Positions 34,996 through 47,200 of a stretch of DNA of 64,000 bases are shown piece by piece. Location of the stretch: NCBI GenBank assembly GCA_011037195.1, contig JAAEAF010012976.1, positions 158,421 through 222,420 of the forward strand, given 5' to 3'. A program made the position numbers and the translations under genes. A model generated the notes under the pieces. That model worked only from the letters and a program-made list of their open reading frames with translations, had not been told where the DNA came from and did no database searches. The DNA is from Triatoma infestans. Lineage: Eukaryota > Arthropoda > Insecta > Hemiptera > Reduviidae. Position 1 is the first letter of the stretch, and each line of letters opens with the position of its first letter.

Positions 34996-37900
34996 GTAAT
35001 ATGGTGAAATGATTCCCATTGTATTCAAAACTTACACCAATTATATGTTCTTTTTCCTTTTTTGTATGTATGTAGTGGGTGGATTTTTATTATTTTAAAT
35101 AGAATATTTTTTTTTTTAATTCATTTACTGCCTGACATCAAGAAATTCAAATTGGCTTTACATTACAGATCATTTTGAAGTGTACGCTTGAAATAAATAT
35201 TTATTTATTATTATTGGCTGTTTAGAGCTTGATTTTAATATCCTTTGTTTTTTCCTTAATATGCTACATTAATGTGGATGATGTTATGCATCAATTGACC
35301 AAGCGTTAACGTTGTGTTTTTTTAGATATTTGCACTATCTAGCGGCTAAAAGTTATAACTTTTTATAAATAATAATTGTTCCTAGAAGGTATCTCATTAC
35401 TATTCCAAAGAAAATTAATTTCGATTCAACGCCAGTAGAAAGCTTCAGCTCCCCCAAAAAATCAACTTTTCCAAAAAAAAACTGTCTTTACGTATGTGTA
35501 ACAATATGCAAAGGTGTAATGAAAATCGTTTGTACCATTTTTCAAAACAATCACAATTTAAAAATACACAGACTTCTGCATTTATGCAAATATTTCAAAA
35601 ACAGTTTTTGGCGCTTGGTCAATTGATGCATAACACAATCCTATTTAGAGTTTTATGCTTAATATCAACCCGAAATCTCTGCGTATCAAAATTCAAGGAC
35701 ACAAACTCTGCTAACCAAAGTAATTCCCTACTTTTACCAGTTATCGCACATCAAGATTAGATCCAGTTTTATGGGCTAGCAAACTAAAAACGAGAAACTG
35801 TAATCTTGTGTCCTCGAATATCCTTTGAAATATAAGTACCACAAATTATAACTAATATCTTCCAAGTGCTGACCTATCTAGCCAAGTGTATTCGATGCCC
35901 TTGCAAAACACATAACATAAGATGAGGCTCGCAAAATTACTGCCAAGTTTTCAAGTTTTCAAAATGGCTGATTTCAGCAGTGTAATTCAGCTCTTAAACT
36001 GCCATCCTAATCCATTTAATTGTCACTTTATCTATTACCTAGGTACTGTGTAACATGCAACTCCTCCCGAAATATACCCAGTGTTGAGGCAATTTACAAG
36101 TATTTTTGCGAGGCCTGGGAAAAGCTGAGAACCTCACTAAGACTAGCTAGCAGTAGTGAATGCTAATTTTATTTAATTCCCTTTAATCATTTACACAAAA
36201 TCAACACACTAAAAGTTAGCATCACAAACGGAGGGGCGAAATGCGAAAATTTTTCTGAAGTCGTTTTGCTTTTCCAGCTCTTGAAAGATAGCAGCACAAA
36301 TTAAAGGGCGAAATGTGAAAATTTTTCAAAAGTCAAGTTTCACTTTTCCAACACTTGAAACATATAATTCAAGATCATTCTAAATGTAACCAGATTAAAC
36401 TGACATTATTCATTAAATGCGAATCAAGAAAACCTATTATTTGATGTTGACCATTGTCAAAGTTTAGGATAAATGCTAATGAATTGTTGCATTCAATAAC
36501 ATTCTTAGTGTCTATGTATATTGAAAGTAATATCATAGTTTCTTATTGATTGTAAGAAGAAGCGTTATATAATTGTATTCTTTGAGTTTGACATTGACCC
36601 ATGAGTACTGGTCAGGTATTCTAACTAAGTAGGGACAGTGTATCCAAGTCATTCTTCCCAAGCTCTTTGCAAAAATATTTTTTTTTAGTTTCTTTTAAGG
36701 GATAGTGCAAAGACCTATTGTGCCTCTTGGAGCCTTCTCGGTGCACTGCCGACCTCCGAGCAGTGTTCTTATCTACAGACAACACTCCCCGTCACGGGGC
36801 AGTTATCTGTAGAGGCTCCTAGGAAGAGAAGATCTAATGGGTTCGAATGGGATTCTCGAAATTCTATCCTTCAGAAAAATGTCCTCCATTCCTTGGAGTA
36901 GACTTAAAAGTTGTCCTTGTAGCTGGCTCGTTAATAGCATAAGATAAGTAAGAATGCCACATCCCTTCTCCTCGCGGTAGCAAATAAAGAAAAATCGTTA
37001 TTAACGTCCTAATATCTGAAGAAAGTAAAAGGAAACAAAGTATCATCGAGAATAAGGTACACCTTATCATTCTTCTATATTTCTGCCCACTAAAGCAAAA
37101 ATATTATTTCTACACTCGAACTCTTATTTTTACAAAATTTATTATATTTATCAGTTTTCTATAAATAAAGAAATTCTGATTCATTCTTATTTAAATAGAA
37201 TAAGGAAATTTAAATAACAAATAGACATTAATTTTTGGCTTAATCTCAACTCAGAAGAATTAATCTAAAATTATTTTGTATTCACTAGTTCAAAAATAGT
37301 TTCTAACAAACATTTCATTAATAATGGAACAAATTAATAAATTTAAGTAACCAGCTAATCATTGTAAGCACGTAACTGGTATGGTCCAATTTTTGTATTA
37401 ACAATAACAGAATAATAATTTTGTTATCCTTTTGTCAGAAATTCGGTGAAAGATTGGGTCCACTGCAAAGGTCTATTGAAGATATGAATGATCATGTAGC
37501 AAGCTTCAGATCAAGCAATGTGGACTTGTCACCAGCTTTATTGGCACGCGTAGATGACCTCAACGCAAGGTCAGTATTTGTTTTTATATTCGCATGCCTA
37601 GTTTATAAATTATTAGTATTATTTGAAAAAAATCTAATTAGCTCAGACTGAATTACTAAATTCTGATCCATACTGCAATTAGCAACTAGTTTTTCTTTCT
37701 TTGATTGCGACATTCTTAAGTCTTTTACATACTGATTCACAGTGTCGTTGTTTATTTAGTTTTAATTTAATTTAGCACATAACTGCAAACATTCATAAAT
37801 CAAATTAGTCATGAGAACTTTAAGTGCATTTTAAAAGAAACATATCTAATCACAAATTTTCAAATTAATTGAATAATTAATTTGAGGATCTCTGTTGAAA

Positions 37901-40900
37901 GATAGTAAAATAATATTATTTTCGGAAATTAATTAGAAAACTTTTGCTTTAGGTGGCGTGCAATTCAGATGACAGTGGACGACAGATTCAAGGCACTCAG
38001 AGGATTAACCTCTGGTGGAGTACCACCTAATCATAGTTTTCTATCAGCATCTGTAGACAGGCCTTGGGAAAGAGCTACAACACCCACAAAAGTGCCTTAT
38101 TACATCAAGTATGTTATTACCGAAATTATTAATACCTTTCTAAATTTTCCGCAAAGATTTAAATAGAAATAGAGTATTTCTTTATATAAACTAATTTAAA
38201 TAGAACGCGAGAGAAATACAAATGAAAAATCTATCCTTTCAGTCATCAACTCGAGACGACGCACTGGGACCATCCTAAGATGACAGAACTCATGAACTCA
38301 TTATCTGATTTGAATGAAGTTAGATTTTCAGCTTATAGAACTGCTTTAAAACTTCGTACTGTTCAGAAAAGGATGTGTTGTGAGTATTTTTTAATATCTT
38401 AATTTGTAAATTCAATTTACACATTCTAATCTGGTGATTAATTAAATTAAACTTTTTTATTTTCAGTGGATTTGGTAACAGTGAACCGAGCGATCGATGC
38501 ATTCGACAGTCATGGCTTAAGAGCACAAAACGATAAAGTATTAGATGTCACTGATATGATAAGTGTGTTGAACACAATTTATGAACAGATAGCTACAGAA
38601 AATCCATCACTAGTCAACGTACCTCTTTGTTTAGATCTAGCTGTCAACTGGCTATTAAATGTATACGACAGGTCAGTTCGTGGAAATTGTAGCAAGTTAG
38701 TTGCCATTTATAAGCAAACTTTCTAGAGTTAGTTAGCCTCATGGAGAAAGGTGCACCATTTAAACTTTTCATCCATTGCGGCATTAATTAACTTTTAAAA
38801 CTCCATTCTGGAAGTTTAATTTAAAGTGATAAGTTTAAATTAAATACTAAATGTTTTCTTTATATTCCACATTTATTCATAAATAAAATCGCATCATTCA
38901 GTTGATATTATTTTGTTTTTACAGTCAAAGAACGGGACAAGTCAGAGTATTATCGTTTAAAGTTGGAATTGTCCTTTTATGCAAAGGGCATTTAGAACAG
39001 AAGTATAGATGTAAGAATATTTAAGAGCAACAATATTTATATTATTTTGGTTAATATGAATAACTTTTCAACAACAACAAAATATACAAATATTTCTTTT
39101 TTTAGATTTATTTCGTTTGATGGCGGATCCCAGTAGATTAGTTGATCAAAGAAAACTTGGTTTATTACTTCATGATTGTATACAAATTCCGAGGCAGTTA
39201 GGTGAAGTAGCTGCATTTGGTGGATCTAATATAGAGCCATCAGTGAGAAGTTGTTTTGAACAAGCCGGCAATAATTCCACAACTATAGAAGTAAGTATTT
39301 ACATAATTAAAAATATGGAAAATATTAAAGAAATTTGGATTAATTATTTAAAGTTTTGGATTATATTGTTTCCTTTGTATTAATTCCCTATTTACAGGCT
39401 GTGCAGTTTTTAAGTTGGTTGGAAAGAGAACCACAGAGTATGGTATGGCTACCGGTTTTGCATAGAGTGGCTGCCAGTGAATCTGCAAAACATCAAGCTA
39501 AATGCAACATTTGTAAACAGTATCCTATTATTGGTTTTAGGTAAATAAAATGTCATATGGTTTCCTTTTATTAATGAAATACTAATATTTATAAGAAAAA
39601 GCTTTTGTACTTTCATTAAAGATAAATTCTTTCTTTTATTTAAATAATACTTCATATTTCAATTGAATAATTGGATTTTCTTTGTTTTTTCAAACAGATA
39701 TCGATGTTTGAAATGTTTCAATTTTGATATGTGCCAGACTTGTTTCTTTTCTGGTCGTAAAGCTAAGAGCCACAAACTGACACATCCAATGCAAGAATAT
39801 TGTACGGCTGTAAGTATAAAAAAATAATGTTATTTATCATTTCCAAAGACAAATTATTCCTCTGGTTAACAAAAATACAGTAAGTTTGTGTATCTCTCGC
39901 AAATATTAGATTCCAAAATAAAAAGAATATACTTCATGAAAAATAACGTTCAGTTGATATAAATTAGCTCAAAATTTCCCTGAAAAAAGTCATAATATGG
40001 TGTAGTTATGTTTAGATAGATAACTCGTAATATTAAAAAAAGTTTTATAATAATATAAGTTGTAATAAATAATACCATGAACTTTCAATCAAGGATTCTT
40101 AGGATGAGAGAACGACAAACTACAAGGAGCAAAATTTCGAAGCACTGACACCGATTTAGTTTTTCAGTGGATACTCGGGCACTGTGGTGGATTTGGAAAC
40201 GATCAAGCCGACAGTCTTGCCAAGAAAAGCTCAAACAAGGAGCAACCTGAAAGAGCTGTAACTTCAGTGGCACTAAAAAAGAAATAAACTGTGTGTAGCA
40301 CAGGAGATTAAGGAAATGCTAAGGGCAAAAACGATTGGCCAGATTGTTGGAGGTAGATAGTCGGATCCCCGCTAACCTGCCGAGAAACGAAGCGGTAGTT
40401 TTGTTCGGGTTGTCTATTGGACATGATTACTTGCAAAGCCATCTGAATAGAATTGGAGTAGTCGAGTTGCCCGCTAAGCCAAGACTGAATTCCTCACGCA
40501 TTGACTTGCCCCGCGTTGCAGGACATACGCCAGTTTAGTATGGCAAATAAATATTGGGTTGCCAGACGTCGAAGGGCTAAAGTTGCCAATAACGGCGCGT
40601 AGGAGAAAAAAAAAAGAAACTAAATTTTGTATTCCTTTTGGTTAAATTAAGGGGATCCAGCGTTTCGGTCAAAATCCGTCAGCTGGAAGTACTTGCTTAT
40701 TAAGTTTCTCTCCTGTTTCATGATTTTCTATTAATACTCTCGCCATTCTTTAAAATGTATTGTGACAGCACCTCGCATATTAGAGACGGTAAAAAGTATT
40801 CACACTATCAGAGGTGGTCCTGATAAGGAACTTTAGCAAGTAATACTGCTTGCAAAAATTATTTGAAATAAATTATTTCACCAGATTATTTAAAATAATG

Positions 40901-41226
40901 ATATACTTTAATTTTAAAGTGAACTTATTGATATAACAGTAAATAAAATTTTATTTTTTTCGTGAATTCGCATTCTTATAACATAAACATTTTAAATTTA
41001 TCTTTCTACCTATCGTTACACTATTAAACAACTAACTGCATTTTAGTAGTATATCCATTTTAAACCAGGATGTTTGTGAAACAAGTGGAAATCTGGATAT
41101 ATGCTATCTGTTTGGTCGTTACCATGACAACCGGGCGATTTATTTTTGCGATAATTTTTCCGCCAAATTCCCTCTCTCTTAGAATAACAGGATAGGTCTT
41201 TGTACTTTGCCGGCTGGTTCCCACGC

Positions 41227-41294
<68 letters not shown>

Positions 41295-44200
41295 CTCAGT
41301 CGCATTATTTAATGAACAACAAACCTCTAGTTTATGTGCATCAGTTTTATTTATTTCATTTCACGCTTCTGTTTACAGAGACTTTTGTAATTAACGTCTG
41401 TTCAATTATGCTAATATTATAATAATTAGTGTATTTTTGGGACATCAGAGATTTCATTTATTTTCATGTTGCGTCTTGTTATTTCATTTTGTGGTCATCA
41501 CTCGTCTTCAGTCGTTTGCCCTTCTTCAGAATATCTTGATGAACAGTTTTGATATCGTAGACTGATAATCAGGATATCCATTTCCTGAATATTAAATGGA
41601 ATTGAAAGTCATATTTAAAAGTCTTCACATCACTCAAGATGTGCCTCTGTCCTTCATTGGTATAGTTTAAATTATTACACTGTTTATTAAGATATCTAAA
41701 GATGGACGAACGTCCGAAACCGGTCATCATCATCAACTCACAAAAATTAGGCACAGTTTAAAGCATCATTATTTTATCTGCAACCAATAGAAGTGTTTCT
41801 GTTGATTTATTTTTAGTACCCAGTTTTCTTTTAAGCTTTTTTACCTAGAAATTTAAAATAAATTTTTCTTGTAGACTACTTCTGGAGAAGATGTACGTGA
41901 TTTTACTCGCGCTTTGCGCAATAAATTTAAATCTAAGAGATACTGGGCTAAACATCCTCGTGTCGGGTATTTACCAGTGCAGACAGTATTAGAAGGCGAT
42001 CCATTAGCTGCACCACCGACGCCACCACATCCCCATCACTCTAACACGCCCAATCCTGGCCATGATGTTCATTCTACACTGGAAATGTATGCGTCTAGAT
42101 TAGCTGAAGTTGAACTACGAACTAGAACCAATTCTACTCCTGATTCGTAAGCTTTAGTTTCTTTAAAACCAAAATTATCCAAAACATGTTGAACATAGTT
42201 TCCTTTTGTTTTAAATTATCCATTTTTTTCTGATCTATTATTGCTTTTGCTTATCATTATCAATACATTCACATTATTAATGAAATTTCAGTGAAGACGA
42301 ACATCAATTAATAGCACAATATTGCCATTCTCTGAATGGAGGAGAACCTGGCAGCATACCAAGAAGTCCAGTTCAAGTAATGGCCGCTATTGACGCTGAT
42401 CAAAGACATGAACTGGAAGCTATGATAAGGTAGGTTTTTGTGTAATATTTTGTTTATATAGAGACCGAAGTAAATATAGACGTGAATTATTTCCAGTACA
42501 AATTTGCGGAAGCGGAATTTCGTGTTCCATGATAAAATATATTAATAAAATATACTGATAAATATAAATGTAATTTTTGCCGCCAACGTTTCGACACATA
42601 TATTGTCTTTATCAAGGCATCAAAATAAGAAAATAAACTTCAATAAATAAATAATAAATGTTAAACTTCAAAACATGACACTTTACATTTTATTTTTGGA
42701 AAATTAGCTCTCTGCAGAACAAATAGTCACTATTCTCTATGGTGTTGCAGCGTTTTCACGTACTAAAATTTTCCAAAAATAAAATGTAAAGTGTCATGTT
42801 TTGAAGTTTAACATTTATTATTTTTGCGTCTTGATTAAAAATAATATATTTGTTGAAACGTTAGCAAAAATATGTTTTTTTATTTTTAAAGACCGAATCT
42901 CACTATCCTTATCTATCATTGAATGTATCTCTATTTAATTATTATTCTCAGCTCTCAATCACTTAGTATTGTATTCCGCGATATACATTTATTTCCTTGT
43001 TTGATTAATTATTTTTTATATTATTTTGTAATTGTTTACACTTATCGTATATAATAAGAGTGTCTGCTTTTCTGGGGCCCCCTAAAACTCGGTGACTGGG
43101 TGTATCGTAACCGCCGCACTCCCAGTTGACCGGCCCTGTGTGTAACGCCCACTCACTAGACAAACTAAACTACGGGTGGAGAAAATAATATAACAAAGTT
43201 CAGAGTACAAACCTCGTTGTTTAGATATTTTTGTGCAATTTAAAACAACACACTCTTTCCATATTTTATACTGTATTCTCAATAAATTTACTTAATAATA
43301 GTAGTAATAAAATATTCAGGATATAAAAAAAAGGTGTAAGCCTTAATTAGTAGTTTGTTTAAATGCTTAATGGTAACTACTTAAAAATAAAAGATTTAAC
43401 CATAAGTTCAAACGTGATATTCAGTTTGAGTCTCACCGGGATATGCGACTCCAAAGTTTTGGTCAGAATCCATGAACCAAGAATTCCAAACACTAAGTCA
43501 AATTGGCTTCAAAGTTTGAATGCTAAATAAACAGTTATTCCTATCACTTTTAATTAAAAACATTTTTCTGGGACTGTTGATTTTGGGGAAAGTTATGAGT
43601 TTGGCTTCCCTATTAAATGTCCCTTGAGTATTATTCACGACCTCCAATTAGAACAACTGAATGTGTTGTAAAGATTGAAGTTTGAAGGTAATTTATTAAT
43701 TGATACTTTAAGCAGTACACAAAGAGAAAGTTGCATGACTGTTACATATCTGTCTTTTAATAATATACGCCTACTTTTGGTCATTTGGACTTTGGCTAAA
43801 ATTAAGAGAATTTAGAGAATTGAATTATAAAAGAAATTGAATTACAGGGAATTAGAAGAAGAAAACGCTGGACTACAAGCAGAATGGGAACGCCTTCGTG
43901 GAAAATCAGGCGGAGTGGGCAATGGTAGCAGTTCAGGTGGAGAAATTCTCGGTGATGAAGTTGATATGGTGGCCGAAGCGAGATTATTAAGACAACATAA
44001 AGGAAGATTGGAAGCTAGAATGCAAATATTGGAGGACCATAACAGACAATTGGAGGCTCAGTTGCAGAGACTCAGGCATTTACTTCATGAGGTACTATTA
44101 TGTATAATAAATAATATATACTTGCGATGATTAATTTTTTTTTTAAACCATTGGAATTAATTTAATGGTATTTTTTATTAACAGTGTCTTAGTTAGTAAT

Positions 44201-47200
44201 CATTCATCACATGATTCTGAATTTGTATAATAATTAGCAAAAAATGAAATTATACTTGTTATTGTGGTTAGTTCCGCAAAGCTGGAAAGCATCAGAGATA
44301 TTTGTTATACTTATACTAGTTACTTTAAATGTTTTTCTCTGTTTTGCTGATTAAATAATAAATTAGAGAATAAGATCGGTAGTTTGAGCTGCTTGTACTC
44401 TACAATGCTTATTTATTTTAGCCAAGTGGAAAAGCTGGGACTGGTACCTTGCAAACCCGTTCTGTAACAGCCTCACAGTTAGCACAGGATTCTCCAGCTA
44501 AGCAGCATGAACAAACAGGTTTGTAATTTAATACAGCTAATATATTTTCTGTATTCTTTAAAGTATCTTTCTCTACATTTCACTTACAGTCTCAGGATAA
44601 CAATAGGATGAGGAGTTTTTCCCAATATATTCGCAGAAAGAATTTTTTTTTGTTTCTTTTCCAAATCAATCTGTGAATTTCTTGTTTGTTAACTTTTCTG
44701 GATGTTACTTCTTTATGTTAATATTTCCAAATTATCTTTCCATTATTAACCGAAAAGTATTAAAAGTATTTTTTAATGTTCATTATATTAAATTCCAATA
44801 GTTTTTAATAAATTATCTGTTCCTAATATTGATTAAAAATAGATTTTTAGATTTTTCATGTAAATAATTACAACGTTTGGAAATAGTAAACTGTATATAT
44901 ATTTCTGTAAATAGTTCAAGACCTAAAGGCATGAATCATTGTGAATTTTGGGGAAGGCTTATGCCGGAAAATATTGCTGGTTTTTGCAATGGTATTGCAC
45001 TTTTGTAAATTTGCCGAGGAATGGTGCACATTTTTGCTTTATTATTCTGAATGTTTTAAAATAAGGGAAAAGATGTTTATTGATAAATCTAATATAAATT
45101 ATTTATATAATAGCTTCTTCTCGGGTTGTTCATTTTTAATTTTAAAATTTTAGCAAATTATCAAAAGATAAAATCTCTAAAATGCAATTAATCAACGTCA
45201 GTGTTTTCTCTTTTAGATTTAATAAATTGTTAATTTATTTTAGTATTTACTTTAAGAATTATTTTACAAGATTATGGTTTAGCTCGTTTTGTCAAATATT
45301 TTATCATAATATTGTTAAAAATCTTAATGTATATTATATATTAATGCATTAAGGAAACTTTTCATATTCGAAGAATGAAGAGTTGTGAAACTAACGGGAC
45401 GAAGCTAAAGCACAGTAGTTAACAAGATGGGGGAAAAAAAATATTTTACATTCATTTGATTAATTCTAAAAAAAAAAAAAATATTTTTTTCTATTAAAAC
45501 CCATGGAAAATAAAAGTAAAATGTCTATTTGTAATTAAGTTACCTCATCACGAAAGTGCGATTGAAGAAGTCAAAGAAACTACAAAGTTTTACTTCAGTA
45601 TTTTTTTTACTTTGTGAAGAGTTATATTTTTTAATATGAAAGTGAATGGATGGTTTTATAGAAATCTTCTGATGTGGTACTGATCCTCGATCGGTAGTTA
45701 CAGTTGAAATAATTATCGAGGAGCGGTTTAAGAATTAATATCTTAATAAAATTTTGAGTTTTTTTTACATAAACAAAATTTGGAGCTTAAAGAAAATCAG
45801 TTTACCGGAACTGCGACTCCCCTTAACATGTTCTTTTTTTTTTTATTTCCGCGCTTTTCTTGATAGCAATATTTACGGAGTTCTTTAAACTTAGTATTAG
45901 ATTAAATTAGATTCTTAAAGGACATATTGCACGGCGACCAGAAGTCCTATTGTGCCTATCCGGATTCTTCTCCGTTCATTGCCCATCATCGGGCAGTGAG
46001 CTGAAGAGGCTCATAGGAAGAGAAAATCTAAGGACAGCAGTGCTGGACTCGAACCCGAGACCTGCGGGTTGCTAGTCCAGCCCGCTACCACTGGGGTAAA
46101 CCCTTCCCCTTAAACTTGGTATACTAGCTGCTCATTTGAAAAGCCATCACTTCTGTTTAAAACTTTCTTTCTAAAAATTATTTTATTGATTCTGAGCAAG
46201 CTTGAGTGCGCTACTTTCTAAAGTTCCTTTCGTTATAGTGCGGATTCCCCCTGTTATTTATTATAAAAGGTAACTAACTGTATCATGAAATTTCTAGAGC
46301 TATAAGAATTGCCGTAGGAGAAAGTTACTTGACTGTTTCACCAGATTTTTTTTAAATTGAAAGAAATAAACATACTAAATAAATGTTTAATGAAAAACAG
46401 AACCCTTTAAACAAAACAACAAATGGCTGAAAATGGATAATATAACTATTCTGTTATTTTTATATCACATATGATGAAGCCGTGTAATAACTTTTGTGAT
46501 GACTTTAAACATTGACGAACCATTATAGATCGTCAATGTTTTCAGCCACTTTCTGTTTTGTTTTTGAATTTGCTGTTTTTAATTATTTATTTTTTTTAGT
46601 GTGTTCAATTTTTAAAAATAACTTTTTCATCGCATTTTCTATTTTATTCCTGAAGAAGATAATAAATTTAAACAAATGGATATTATCTGAACGTGTTTTC
46701 TATGGCAGCTCCTCCATTTCTTCTACTATATATTCTAATAGTACATTCTTGGTATTGGAGTGGAGTTCAAATGCTTATTGATCGAAATTCACTATGCTTA
46801 GGAATGAAGAAATCATACACACTCACAAAATGAAGAACTGGAAACAATGCAATGCCGCCCTGAAGCTATTTATTTGTTTGACAATCTGATGAGAAAAGCT
46901 TCAATTTTACGAACGAAATATTTTGTTCTAATCAGCTCCTCACTGAAATTATTGCGACATGAGTAGAATTCAAAATTTACATTACTGCAAATACTTAAAT
47001 ATTTGTTAATTATAATTGTATTTCAGAATTATTGCTGAATTCATTGTTACATTTGCTGTTGCAATCAATTCCCCAAATACTTTTTTTTACCAATGCGAGT
47101 AATCAGGGGGAACATAGCACATTGAAGGAGTAATATAGAATTACATTATATACATTATATTAATACAGAAATAGCTGAGATTATTGAGTAAAATCAGCAG

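Noticed and set aside
41060..41422. Three open frames across 41060-41422.
   Set aside because: They run through the (TG)n(AG)n microsatellite and consist of dinucleotide-repeat translation (Cys-Val, His-Thr, Arg-Glu).
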